From assembly GCA_002722525.1 (NCBI GenBank), contig PBMJ01000010.1:25356-38091 (forward strand): a stretch of 12,736 bases of DNA. The letters run 5' to 3'. This stretch comes from Acidimicrobiaceae bacterium (GTDB taxonomy: Bacteria > Actinomycetota > Acidimicrobiia > Acidimicrobiales > UBA8592). The first letter of the stretch is position 1; each line of letters begins with the position of its first letter. Under the pieces are notes generated by a model. The model made no database searches, was not told the DNA's origin, and worked only from the letters and a program-made list of their open reading frames with translations. The position numbers and the translations under genes are program-made. Shown here piece after piece: positions 1-7,691 of this stretch.

Positions 1-200
1 ACTCGCTTCGAGATCAAGCTTCACCAAGACACGTGCCTTCTTTAATTCAAGCAGTCCCTGATCTACCTAAAACCCGAAGCGGAAAAATTTCAGAATTAGC
101 CGTTAAAGCTGTCGTTGAAGGTAAGCCTGTTCGCAACGCTGAGGCACTCGCTAATCCAGAAGTATTAGACTATTTCAGAGACATTAAGGAGCTTCAATAA
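1..200 (+). CDS. aacS: Acetoacetate-CoA ligase, C-terminal end (5'-truncated)
   Basis: Only the last 65 codons are present, read from base 3 to the TAA at 198-200. The translation reads RHVPSLIQAVPDLPKTRSGK, then ELAVKAVVEGKPVRN and ALANPEVLDYFRD. This is the typical tail of acetoacetyl-CoA synthetase, an ANL-superfamily enzyme that uses ATP to make acetoacetyl-CoA from acetoacetate in the cytosol. The lysine of the TRSGK motif matches the A10 catalytic lysine of the family. The ALANPE tail separates it from ordinary acetyl-CoA synthetases. The stop codon overlaps the next start (TAATG), so the two genes are probably translationally coupled. The ATP-binding part lies outside the window, so substrate choice rests on tail similarity alone. 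Confidence 0.8.
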   Translation, partial: SLRDQASPRHVPSLIQAVPDLPKTRSGKISELAVKAVVEGKPVRNAEALANPEVLDYFRDIKELQ

Positions 201-1024
201 TGCAAAGATTCAGGAGTATGCTGTTCGCTCCAGGAAATAAATCTGAACTTCTGAAAAAACTTCCAAAAATCCAGCCCGATGCAGCCATCGTCGATCTTGA
301 AGATGCCGTCCCTAATGAAGAGAAAGAGAATGCACGAAAAATTTTTCAGGAGTTCACTGGTTCGGAACAAACGAAGGATCTCGCAGTCTTTCCTAGAGTC
401 AATCCCATATCCTCAACACATTTTGAACTTGATATTCAAGCGCTCCCCGCAGAAGTAGATTGTGTCGTTATTCCTAAGATCAGCAGCCTAGAAGAGTTAA
501 AGGAAGCAGAGAAGATACTTTCGCAAAATAATGTCGAAAGGAAGATCATTGTAGGAATCGAAACCGTTCTAGGAGTGGTATCGGCTACTGATATCCTCTC
601 AAACACATTAGTCATTGCCGCATATTTTGGCGCTGAGGACTATGTCTTGGATCTAGGCGGTTTTCGGACAACTGACAATGACGAAGTCTTCCTAGCCAGA
701 TCCCAAATGGGAATGGCAAGCCGATTATCGGGAGTTCCAGTGATCGATCAAATCGTAACGGATTTCTCTGATAACGAACGGTTTACAAACGAAGCCTATC
801 AAGCAAGAGCGTTAGGATTCTCAGGGAAGCTTTGTATTCACCCTTCACAAGTACCCCTTGCAAATCAATCGTTTTCTTATTCTCAGGAAGAAGTTAATCG
901 CGCTAAGGAATTATTGGCGGTCTATGACCTTGCTGTCTCACAAGGGTCAGCTTCGGCTGTTTATGATGGCAAAATGATTGATGAGGCTTTAGCTAAACAA
1001 GCTAGAAGAATTCTGGAAGCTTAA
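200..1024 (+). CDS. HpcH/HpaI-family CoA-ester lyase (CitE-like)
   Basis: A 274-residue protein of the citrate lyase beta / malyl-CoA lyase family, TIM-barrel enzymes that cleave or form 3-hydroxyacyl-CoA esters with Mg2+. Visible motifs are RSMLFAPGN (5-13), DLEDAV (32-37), the substrate arginine in FPRVNP (R66), IET with E121 and FGAEDY with D147 (expected Mg ligands), and GKLCIHPSQV (209-218). The length fits the CitE-like stand-alone class (about 270-300). The start is ATG in a TAATG overlap with the upstream ligase stop, with AAGGAG 8 nt upstream, so coupling is likely. Pairing with acetoacetate-CoA ligase suggests a product such as acetoacetate/acetyl-CoA or a citramalyl/methylmalyl-type substrate, but the substrate cannot be read from sequence. 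No acyl-carrier CitD or CitF is adjacent, arguing against true citrate lyase. Confidence 0.85.
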   Translation: MQRFRSMLFAPGNKSELLKKLPKIQPDAAIVDLEDAVPNEEKENARKIFQEFTGSEQTKDLAVFPRVNPISSTHFELDIQALPAEVDCVVIPKISSLEELKEAEKILSQNNVERKIIVGIETVLGVVSATDILSNTLVIAAYFGAEDYVLDLGGFRTTDNDEVFLARSQMGMASRLSGVPVIDQIVTDFSDNERFTNEAYQARALGFSGKLCIHPSQVPLANQSFSYSQEEVNRAKELLAVYDLAVSQGSASAVYDGKMIDEALAKQARRILEA

Positions 1025-1029
1025 ACTAA

Positions 1030-1911
1030 CTAATCTTCTTTTCCTCTGAGACCAATAGCAAAGATAATTAAACCGATCCCTACAAGCTCGCCTATGGAAG
1101 TCTTCTGCCGAAGTGCCAGTATGCCAACGCACGCGGCTGTTGCCGGTAGTAAGGATTGCAAGAATGCGAATCTCGTTTTTGAGATCCTTCGAAACACTAG
1201 CTGATCTATCCCATATGGGATCACGTTCCCTAGAACTCCGGTTGACAGAGCAACCAACATCAGCAGAGGAGAGTCAAACGCACGATCTATGGTATGAAGA
1301 GAACTCGGGAATATAACTAAACCACCGATGAGCATGCCGATCCCCAGTCCATCTAGATGCGCACCTGTCCTAGCAACTTTGCTGCCTAAAACGATATAAA
1401 AAGCCCATAAGGCCCCTGCGGCGAGTGCAAAGAGTACGCCAGTCAGTGTCCCCTCAGAAGTTACTTGGGCCAAAAGAAGAACTCCAAGGCTTGCCATGAT
1501 GAGCGCAACCAGATTTCTTGCGGATCGATGTCCAACGGCTGCTACCGCAATAGGACCCAAGAACTCAATCGCTACTGCATTTCCTAAAGGAAGATTATCT
1601 ATTGCAAGATAAAAGCATAGATTCATCCCTGCTAACACAATTCCAAATGACGCAGTCCAAAACATATCTAAGTCTTTTAATGGACGTCTCCAAGATCGTC
1701 TCAAGAGGATAAGAATTAAAGCAGCGCCGAGTACACGCAAGGTTGCAACTGTAGTCGTTCCTAAATCATCGAAAATACTAAAAGCCAGTGCGGCACCCAA
1801 ATATTGTGAAACAGCGGCCACAATAAACAAGACTTCTGGTGAGGCAGAATCAATTAATCCGTTCTGTATGCCCTTCAAGTTCCTAGCACCCACGAGATAA
1901 CGGTACCTCAT
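1030..1911 (-). CDS. EamA/RhtA-type membrane exporter (DMT superfamily)
   Basis: About 293 residues with ten hydrophobic segments arranged as two five-helix EamA repeats, the layout of drug/metabolite transporters such as the threonine/homoserine exporter RhtA. Segments include PEVLFIVAAVSQYLGAAL near the start, ATLRVLGAALILILL, GNAVAIEFLGPIAVAAVG (the RhtA-like AIEFLGPI pattern) and GVLGNVIPYGIDQLVFRRI in the second repeat. It probably exports a small amino acid or related metabolite across the cytoplasmic membrane; the substrate is not determined. The start is uncertain: ATG at 1911 is preferred, while an in-frame TTG at 1920 lies only 3 nt after an AGGA and is a poor start. It converges on the lyase gene (5-bp gap) and diverges from dapD. 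A minus-strand TAGGAT (TANNNT) ends 11 nt before the ATG and may be its -10 box. Confidence 0.8.
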   Translation of the reverse strand: MRYRYLVGARNLKGIQNGLIDSASPEVLFIVAAVSQYLGAALAFSIFDDLGTTTVATLRVLGAALILILLRRSWRRPLKDLDMFWTASFGIVLAGMNLCFYLAIDNLPLGNAVAIEFLGPIAVAAVGHRSARNLVALIMASLGVLLLAQVTSEGTLTGVLFALAAGALWAFYIVLGSKVARTGAHLDGLGIGMLIGGLVIFPSSLHTIDRAFDSPLLMLVALSTGVLGNVIPYGIDQLVFRRISKTRFAFLQSLLPATAACVGILALRQKTSIGELVGIGLIIFAIGLRGKED

Positions 1912-1937
1912 ACGTACCAAGCATCCTATTTACACGC

Positions 1938-1943
1938 TAACGT
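1938..1943 (+). promoter_or_regulatory. Putative -10 box of dapD, leaderless
   Basis: TAACGT matches the actinobacterial -10 pattern TANNNT and ends 7 nt before the dapD ATG. Transcription would therefore begin at or next to the start codon. No Shine-Dalgarno sequence is present before dapD, which fits a leaderless mRNA. No convincing -35 element is seen. Confidence 0.4.
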
Positions 1944-1950
1944 CATTGCT

Positions 1951-3090
1951 ATGACAGAAATCCGCAACCTTGAACAACTTCAAGAAAATCAGAAGCAGCT
2001 TGAGCAAAACATCGAAAACTTCACTACTCCGTTTGCCTTCGGTATTGGTCTTGCAACAAAAAGCGCTAATGGGAATATCCTTGATGTTTATTATCCCGCT
2101 CCACAACTGGGGTCAGATCCCTACACATGTGCCTTAGCTGCAAACGCAGTTAATTGGAAGGGCAAGACGGGATCATATCAGCTCGAAGAGAAACCTATGC
2201 GAGACATCCAGGTAACTCTCGAATCTGCTGAAAAAAACATCGGCTACTCAGAAGAATCCTCGCAGATCATTCAACCCCTTCTAGATGCTGCGCTAAACAC
2301 CAATTCACCTAATGGAGAGCGGATTGTGGTTGTTTGTTTCATATCTGACTCAACCGATGAACCAGTTGATGCGGTCGATGCTTACCTTCGGTTACACCTT
2401 CTATCGACCAGACTAGTAAAACCCCACGGAATAGATCTGACAGGGATATTTGGTCAACTTACAAACTGTGTTTGGACCAATCTTGGTCCGTTCGAAGTGG
2501 AAGGTTTCAATGTTAGAAGGGCTCAGCTGCAAGCTGAGGGAACGGAGGTTCTAGTCCACGGCCTCGATAAATTCCCTCGGATGACAGACTACGTTATCCC
2601 TAGTGGAGTTCGAATCGCCGATACAAACCGAGTAAGGCTTGGAGCACACCTTTCCGATGGGACTACTGTCATGCACGAAGGATTCTGTAATTTTAATGCA
2701 GGTACTCTCGGAACATCAATGATTGAGGGGCGAATCTCTGCCGGGGTCGTCGTAGGTAACGGGTCAGATATTGGTGGTGGAGCGTCAATAATGGGAACCC
2801 TATCTGGCGGAGGTTCTGAAGTTGTTTCAATAGGTGAGAACTGCCTGCTGGGCGCAGAAGCAGGTATCGGCATATCCCTTGGAAATAATTGCATTGTAGA
2901 AGCAGGACTCTATGTTACTGCAGGAACATTAGTCTTGAGTCCGGACGGATCGGTAGTAAAGGGATCAGAGTTATCAGGTCAGAATGACCTATTATTCCGT
3001 CGTAATTCTCAAACAGGTAAAGTAGAAGCAATTTATAGAGGCAAAAATTCTAGTTGGCAAGGTTTAAACGAAGAACTGCACAAAAACTAA
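1951..3090 (+). CDS. dapD: 2,3,4,5-Tetrahydropyridine-2,6-dicarboxylate N-succinyltransferase
   Basis: A 379-residue protein that transfers succinyl from succinyl-CoA to tetrahydrodipicolinate in the succinylase branch of diaminopimelate/lysine synthesis, in the cytosol. The C-terminal two-thirds match the Mycobacterium-type DapD closely: DAYLRLHLLSTRLVKPHG (143-160), DKFPRMTDYVIPSGVRIAD (206-224), GTTVMHEGF (237-245), SMIEGRISAGVVVG (256-269, with the conserved acidic E259), GGGASIMGTLSGGG (275-288) and the tail LNEELHKN. The repeated small-hydrophobic hexads after residue 215 are the left-handed beta-helix. It is about 60 residues longer than the mycobacterial protein as I remember it (317), mainly through a glutamine-rich N-terminal helix (1-25) and an insertion around residues 65-100. 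rsgA follows after 20 bp on the same strand and may share the transcript. Confidence 0.95.
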   Translation: MTEIRNLEQLQENQKQLEQNIENFTTPFAFGIGLATKSANGNILDVYYPAPQLGSDPYTCALAANAVNWKGKTGSYQLEEKPMRDIQVTLESAEKNIGYSEESSQIIQPLLDAALNTNSPNGERIVVVCFISDSTDEPVDAVDAYLRLHLLSTRLVKPHGIDLTGIFGQLTNCVWTNLGPFEVEGFNVRRAQLQAEGTEVLVHGLDKFPRMTDYVIPSGVRIADTNRVRLGAHLSDGTTVMHEGFCNFNAGTLGTSMIEGRISAGVVVGNGSDIGGGASIMGTLSGGGSEVVSIGENCLLGAEAGIGISLGNNCIVEAGLYVTAGTLVLSPDGSVVKGSELSGQNDLLFRRNSQTGKVEAIYRGKNSSWQGLNEELHKN

Positions 3091-3110
3091 GGTAGTCTCA
3101 GACCAGAGTC

Positions 3111-4097
3111 ATGAAGCTACTTTACCAATTAGGATGGCGGCATTACGCATCGAAACAGCCAGCATCGATTGGCAAAGCAAGGTTGGGCCGTGTCCGCAGG
3201 GTTGACCGAGGCGAGGTAAACGCCCTCACAGAAGAAGGGGAGTTACGCGTAGCGTCTGATAGCCAACGAACAACAATTGGGTTAGCGCCAGCGACTGGTG
3301 ATTGGATAACTATTGTAGATGATCCCGATATTGGGTTCCGTATCGAAACGATTCTTCCCCGCTATTCGTCCATTTCACGGAGGGACCCTGCTGAACAAGA
3401 AAAAGAACAAGTTCTTGTCTCGAATATAGATTTTGTTGGTATCACCTGCTCTGTAGATCGTCCCGCCAATATCGCAAAAATAGAAAGATTTCTGATCTTG
3501 GCGCAAGATAGTGATGCTGTCCCACTCCTTCTCCTTACCAAAGTCGACAAAGGGATATCGGAAGGCTGGAATCAGCTTCAGCAGGAAATTAGAGATGTTA
3601 TCACCATCCAAACCAGTTCCGTCACAGGTACTGGAATTAGTGAAGTGAGAGAACTCCTTTCACCAGACAAGACTTTAGTTCTGTTAGGAGAGTCTGGAGT
3701 GGGGAAATCGACACTTGTAAATGAACTGATTGGAGAAGTGATACAGCAGACGACTGAAGTTCGCAGCCGAGATAACAAAGGTCGCCATACGACTATTGCG
3801 CGTGAGCTAATGCTTATTCCAAGTGGCGGAATTCTGATCGATACTCCTGGGATTAGAGGCATAGGGCTTTGGGATGCAAAAGATGCACTAAATAAAGTCT
3901 TCTTTGAGATAAGCGAAGTCGCTTCGGACTGCCGCTTTTCGAATTGCACCCATCAGGTCGAACCTGATTGTGCAATATTGGCCGCAATTCAGGAAAATGA
4001 AATAGACCCACAGCGGTTTGAACGCTATCTCCGTCTGGTTGAAGAGCTGGATGAGCAGGAAGAACGCTTGATTCTTCAACGACGAAAATCCAAGTAA
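3111..4097 (+). CDS. rsgA: Ribosome small-subunit-dependent GTPase RsgA
   Basis: A 328-residue circularly permuted GTPase that acts late in 30S subunit maturation. The order is an N-terminal OB-fold (about 20-85), then G4 TKVD (143-146), SS in a G5-like position (169-170), G1 P-loop GESGVGKST (193-201), the G2 region DNKGRHTT (221-228) and G3 DTPG (244-247). A C-terminal zinc finger follows, with ligands C274, C279, H281 and C287 in CRFSNCTHQVEPDC. G4 before G1 is the diagnostic permutation of this family. All catalytic and zinc residues are intact. The ATG at 3111 gives the expected OB-fold start, although the preceding SD is weak (AGAG). It lies 20 bp after dapD, probably co-transcribed, and 37 bp before the acyl-CoA dehydrogenase gene. 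Confidence 0.95.
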   Translation: MKLLYQLGWRHYASKQPASIGKARLGRVRRVDRGEVNALTEEGELRVASDSQRTTIGLAPATGDWITIVDDPDIGFRIETILPRYSSISRRDPAEQEKEQVLVSNIDFVGITCSVDRPANIAKIERFLILAQDSDAVPLLLLTKVDKGISEGWNQLQQEIRDVITIQTSSVTGTGISEVRELLSPDKTLVLLGESGVGKSTLVNELIGEVIQQTTEVRSRDNKGRHTTIARELMLIPSGGILIDTPGIRGIGLWDAKDALNKVFFEISEVASDCRFSNCTHQVEPDCAILAAIQENEIDPQRFERYLRLVEELDEQEERLILQRRKSK

Positions 4098-4134
4098 GAA
4101 ATTTTGCTTTAAAAAATTGAAGGTATAGGACTAA

Positions 4135-5340
4135 ATGGACTTCTCATATACAAAGGCTCAGACAGATTTCTGTGATGAAGTCCGAACTTGGCTTGAAGAG
4201 CATATCCGAGGTGATTTCGTAAAACTACGCGGGAAAGGTCTAACTGGCCATGATGACGTTGATCCGGAACTTCAAATCGCTTGGGAAAGGGAACTTGCCA
4301 CCGGTGGATGGTTAGGAATTGATTTTCCAAAATGGATAGGAGGGAGAGAGTGCTCACTTGTGGAGCAGGTTTTATTCCACAAGACATATGTAGAGGCCAA
4401 GGCGCCAGGAAGGATTCCGAATATGGGGGTTACTCTCTTAGGGCCCACTATCCTTGCATTTGGTTCTGCAGTGCAACAAGAGCGATTTATCCCGAAGATC
4501 CTTTCAGGAGACGAACTTTGGTGCCAAGGTTATAGCGAACCCGATGCTGGATCTGATCTCTCCAACATAAAAACTCGAGCAGAACTTGTCGATGGATGCT
4601 GGGTAATTGACGGTCAGAAAGTATGGACATCTCTTGCTCAATATGCCGATTGGATCTTTGTTGTTGCAAGAACCGAAGAAGGATCTATCCGTCATGCTGG
4701 ATTATCGTATCTTCTCGTTCCAATGGATCAGGTAGAGATAACTGTCCGCCCTATTATCCAGCTAACTGGCGGTTCCGAGTTCAACGAGACATTTTTCGAT
4801 AATGCCAAAACCAAAGAAGAAAATGTAGTTGGTGGAGAAGGGAATGGTTGGAAAGTTGCTATGGGGACGTTGGCATTCGAACGGGGTGCATCAACTCTTG
4901 GGCAGCAAACTAGCTTTCGGCAAGAATTGGATGAACTTATCAATACTGCATTATCGACTGGAGCTTGGGAAAATGCTGTTCTGCGTCAGAGGGTCGTCGA
5001 TCTATATATTGGATTGGAAGTTCTTAGGTTCAATCAGCTAAGAATGCTTACAGCATTAGTGGCAGATGGTGTTCCTGGAGCGGAGCAGAGCATAGGAAAA
5101 TTATTTTGGGCTTCTTGGCATAGAAAACTTGGTGAATTATGGATGGAAGTTCGCGGAACATCAGGTATGGTTGCTGCGCCTGATGGGCATGGCGGTCACG
5201 AAGGTATCCCACTCGTCCTTGATAAGGAGCAGAGAACATTCCTTTACAGTCGAGCTCATACAATCTATGGAGGAAGTAACCAAATTCAGAGGAATATCAT
5301 TGGAGAGCGAGTTCTTGGCTTGCCTAAAGAACCTCGATAG
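4135..5340 (+). CDS. Acyl-CoA dehydrogenase (FadE, IVD/FadE26-like active site)
   Basis: A 401-residue flavoenzyme expected to introduce an alpha,beta double bond into an acyl-CoA using FAD. The N-terminal helical domain covers about 1-122, the beta domain contains QGYSEPDAGSDL (131-142, flavin/acyl contact) and VWTS (163-166), and the C-terminal four-helix domain ends in YGGSNQIQRNIIGERVLGLP. The glutamate of the usual YEG motif is glycine here (G379). A glutamate in the first helix of the C-terminal domain, E249 in LAFERGAS, sits where isovaleryl-CoA dehydrogenase and mycobacterial FadE26 carry their catalytic base, so the enzyme should be active, perhaps on branched or ring-bearing substrates. 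The start has GGA 4 nt upstream. It begins the catabolic cassette; many relatives work as heterotetramers, but no partner subunit is in this window. Confidence 0.92.
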   Translation: MDFSYTKAQTDFCDEVRTWLEEHIRGDFVKLRGKGLTGHDDVDPELQIAWERELATGGWLGIDFPKWIGGRECSLVEQVLFHKTYVEAKAPGRIPNMGVTLLGPTILAFGSAVQQERFIPKILSGDELWCQGYSEPDAGSDLSNIKTRAELVDGCWVIDGQKVWTSLAQYADWIFVVARTEEGSIRHAGLSYLLVPMDQVEITVRPIIQLTGGSEFNETFFDNAKTKEENVVGGEGNGWKVAMGTLAFERGASTLGQQTSFRQELDELINTALSTGAWENAVLRQRVVDLYIGLEVLRFNQLRMLTALVADGVPGAEQSIGKLFWASWHRKLGELWMEVRGTSGMVAAPDGHGGHEGIPLVLDKEQRTFLYSRAHTIYGGSNQIQRNIIGERVLGLPKEPR

Positions 5341-5397
5341 GAACAAAGTTTGATTTATTCCTAGAAGAAACCCTTCAGAGTTTATTTTCCCCTCACG

Positions 5398-5420
5398 CTT
5401 TCCTGTACCGTAGAGGAAAG
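5398..5420. promoter_or_regulatory. 23-bp near-palindromic operator over the thiolase -10 box
   Basis: Half-sites CTTTCCTGTAC (5398-5408) and GTAGAGGAAAG (5410-5420) flank a single C; 10 of 11 positions pair symmetrically. The centre contains TACCGT (5406-5411), a TANNNT -10 candidate 25 nt before the thiolase ATG, so a bound repressor would block the promoter. Thirteen of its bases (5406-5418) recur exactly, on the opposite strand, upstream of the CoA-transferase gene at 9601-9613. A dimeric regulator of the TetR or a similar class is inferred; none is encoded in the window. The arms could instead form a stem in RNA, but the position and the shared copy favour a DNA operator. Confidence 0.5.
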
Positions 5421-5436
5421 TAAGAAAGGAATAAGA

Positions 5437-6606
5437 ATGGGCGAAGCTTATATTATTGATGCTGTTAGAACTCCTGTGGGTAGGCGGGGAGGCGGTCTTG
5501 CTGAGGAACACCCTGCGGATTTAGGAGCTCATGCAATAAAAGGACTAATTGATAGAGTCGGGATCGACCCAATGACAGTGGATGATGTCATTATGGGCTG
5601 CCTGGACAATATGGGCCCACAAGCAGGTGATATTGCTCGAACCGCATGGTTAGCGGCTGGCATGCCAGAAGCTATTCCTGGTGTAACGGTTGACCGTCAG
5701 TGTGGGTCGGGTCAACAAGCGGTAAGCTTCGCCGCTATGGGCGTGATGTCCGGAGTGCAGGATATCGTCGTAGCAGGTGGAATGCAGAATATGAGCCTTA
5801 TTCCTATAGGTTCTGCGATGGATGTTATGGGGCATGAATCGATTGGGCGTCCTGACATAGAAGACCCTTTTTCAACCTCAAAGGGTTGGGTAGAGCGATA
5901 CGGTACGCAAGAAGTTAGTCAGTTTAGGGGAGCTGAACTTATAGCTAAAAAATGGGATCTGGGTCGACAAGATCTCGAAGAATTTGCTCTTGAATCTCAT
6001 GAGCGCGCTGCGCGTGCTCAAGACGAAGGCAGGTTTGACAACGAGATTCTTCCATATGGTGATGTAACTCAAGATGAAGGTGTACGAAGGGGAACAACGC
6101 TAGAAAAGATGGCTCAGCTCCCAACACTAGAAGAGGGTGGTGTGATCACCGCAGCTGTGGCTAGCCAGATTTCTGATGGGGCTGTTGCCTTGATGGTGGC
6201 GAGCGAGAAAGCTGTTAAAGAGTATGGTTTGAAACCCCGAGCGCGTATTCACCATATAAGTGTTCGAGGCGATGATCCTATTTACATGCTTACTGGGCCT
6301 ATCCCAGCTACAGAATATGCATTGTCGAAGACAGGAATGAGTATCGAAGATTTTGATTTATTCGAATGCAATGAGGCTTTTGCTCCAGTTCCAATTGTTT
6401 GGATGCGCGAGCACAATGTCCCACATGAAAAAGTCAATGTTAATGGTGGGGCGATCGCTCTTGGCCACCCATTGGGCTGTACAGGCGGCCGGTTAATGAC
6501 AACGCTACTAAATGAGCTCGAAAGATCAGGTGGAAGGTTTGGTTTGCAGACGATGTGTGAAGGTGGCGGCCAAGCGAACGTAACAATTCTTGAACGTCTT
6601 TCTTAG
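5437..6606 (+). CDS. Acetyl-CoA C-acyltransferase (thiolase, FadA family)
   Basis: A 389-residue thiolase that cleaves a 3-oxoacyl-CoA with CoA, normally releasing acetyl-CoA. The nucleophile is C89 in DRQCGSGQQ, the activating histidine is H344 in GGAIALGHPLGCTG and the acid/base cysteine is C374 in MCEGGGQANV; CNEAF (311-315) is also present, so all catalytic elements are intact. Length is normal for the family. The stretch GGVITAAVASQISDGA (234-249) lacks the usual TAGNAS wording and resembles thiolases of actinobacterial steroid and side-chain degradation clusters; that substrate link is only a suggestion. The start has AAAGGA 6 nt upstream. Its own promoter probably lies in the 96-bp gap after the dehydrogenase gene. 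It converges on the crotonase gene with a 19-bp gap and no clear terminator. Confidence 0.93.
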   Translation: MGEAYIIDAVRTPVGRRGGGLAEEHPADLGAHAIKGLIDRVGIDPMTVDDVIMGCLDNMGPQAGDIARTAWLAAGMPEAIPGVTVDRQCGSGQQAVSFAAMGVMSGVQDIVVAGGMQNMSLIPIGSAMDVMGHESIGRPDIEDPFSTSKGWVERYGTQEVSQFRGAELIAKKWDLGRQDLEEFALESHERAARAQDEGRFDNEILPYGDVTQDEGVRRGTTLEKMAQLPTLEEGGVITAAVASQISDGAVALMVASEKAVKEYGLKPRARIHHISVRGDDPIYMLTGPIPATEYALSKTGMSIEDFDLFECNEAFAPVPIVWMREHNVPHEKVNVNGGAIALGHPLGCTGGRLMTTLLNELERSGGRFGLQTMCEGGGQANVTILERLS

Positions 6607-6625
6607 AGCTAAATTGCTTTCCAGT

Positions 6626-7690
6626 TTATAGGGGAGGAATAATTTCGTTTACGAGTTTCCAATCCAATGCAGTTTGTGAATCTATGCTTTGCCCACTGAG
6701 CGCTAGATAGGCTGTTTTCTGCGGCCCGATTCTGCGGGGGATACTTACAGTTCCGCCTGCTCCTGGAATTAATCCCATCTTTATCTCAGGAAGAGAAATC
6801 GATACCGTTTCATCAGCGATGACCTTGTCACTAAATGCAGGCAATTCAATTCCAGCGCCAATACACTTTCCATTCAAATGGACGCTCATTCGGTCATGAA
6901 GTTTTGACATCCAAAAAGCAGGGTTGTTAACCATTCTTATGAGATGCGCATCTGAGGTGCTATCGAGTAGTCCAAATTCATTTAGGTCACCTCCTGTGCA
7001 GAAAGAATTTCCCTTCCCCTCTAGAAGTATCCGATCGATGCTTTTGTCAGTAGCTGCCATTCGCAGTTGTTCCACTAGCTCGTCTCGCATGGCGCTCGAA
7101 AAGGCGTTGGCTCGATCTGGCCGATTTAGTGAAATTCTCAGCTCAGAACCGTTGCGTCTGCTGAGAACAGTGGGTGTTAAATTATCTTTACCCAGGGAGG
7201 TGTCTCGTTGGGAGAGCCATGTTTGAAATTCTGGTCCAGATTGAAGGGCAGCGTAAGCGATAGATTCTGAAAATAGTCCCGTGCCAACATCTAAATATGC
7301 ACGCTGACGCAAAAGCTGTACAAGCATTATTGAAGAGTGAGGGTTTCCTTCGACTGAATTTTTAATTTCTAAAACTGCTTCCTCTAGGTTTGGAACTTTC
7401 ACAGTAACTTCACTTTGCATATTCGAACTAGTAAAGACAAGGTCGAAAACGCTAAGAACATTATCAGTGATAGTTGATGCTCTCTCATCCAGCAGTGCAA
7501 TCGTGACTAGATTCAACAGCTTTGAATAATCGAAAAACTCTTGGGCTCTCTTCTGGGTTATGCTTTTAGAACTTTCTGCAAGCTGAATACATAGGATGCG
7601 TTGCTTTTTTTGGTAGATCTCTTCGGCGACGTAGGGGTTTTGAATATAGTCAAGTGCATCATCAAACTTCATTGTTTGAGAAATGGCCAC
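6626..7690 (-). CDS. Enoyl-CoA hydratase/isomerase-family protein with rearranged fold order
   Basis: A 354-residue protein. The C-terminal part (about 172-354) is a crotonase spiral: NRPDRANAFSSAMRDEL (189-205), oxyanion motif SFCTGGDL (229-236), GAGIELPAFSD with E282 and LPEIKMGLIPGAGG with E302; both match the two catalytic glutamates of rat enoyl-CoA hydratase. It stops at LVNEIIPPL, where ordinary crotonases continue for some 70 residues of helices. A similar helical stretch lies instead at about 104-161 (HSSIMLVQLLRQR, ESIAYAALQSGPEFQTWLSQR), before the catalytic domain. Residues 1-103 look like a degenerate crotonase start. I believe similar long proteins occur in other actinobacteria, without known function. 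The start is GTG with AAGG 5 nt upstream, one base after the ligase stop, so it is the third gene of the 9532-6626 operon. Hydration of the dehydrogenase product is the likely role. Confidence 0.85.
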   Translation of the reverse strand: MAISQTMKFDDALDYIQNPYVAEEIYQKKQRILCIQLAESSKSITQKRAQEFFDYSKLLNLVTIALLDERASTITDNVLSVFDLVFTSSNMQSEVTVKVPNLEEAVLEIKNSVEGNPHSSIMLVQLLRQRAYLDVGTGLFSESIAYAALQSGPEFQTWLSQRDTSLGKDNLTPTVLSRRNGSELRISLNRPDRANAFSSAMRDELVEQLRMAATDKSIDRILLEGKGNSFCTGGDLNEFGLLDSTSDAHLIRMVNNPAFWMSKLHDRMSVHLNGKCIGAGIELPAFSDKVIADETVSISLPEIKMGLIPGAGGTVSIPRRIGPQKTAYLALSGQSIDSQTALDWKLVNEIIPPL

Positions 7691-7691
7691 A

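Noticed and set aside
1024..1030. Terminator between the lyase and exporter genes
   Set aside because: The gap is 5 bp and only a 4-bp GAAG/CTTC pairing is visible, too weak to call.
4109..4387. 92-codon open frame on - opposite the start of the acyl-CoA dehydrogenase
   Set aside because: Antisense shadow without SD or domain signal; the dehydrogenase N-terminus is clearly coding.
4135..5340. Acyl-CoA dehydrogenase as an inactive paralogue because the YEG glutamate is missing
   Set aside because: E249 offers the alternative catalytic base known from isovaleryl-CoA dehydrogenase-like enzymes, and the flavin motifs are intact.
6626..7690. Crotonase gene as a truncated pseudogene
   Set aside because: Although the usual C-terminal tail is missing, the frame is open throughout, the catalytic residues are intact, the SD and operon spacing are good, and the missing helices seem to be present at the N-terminal side.
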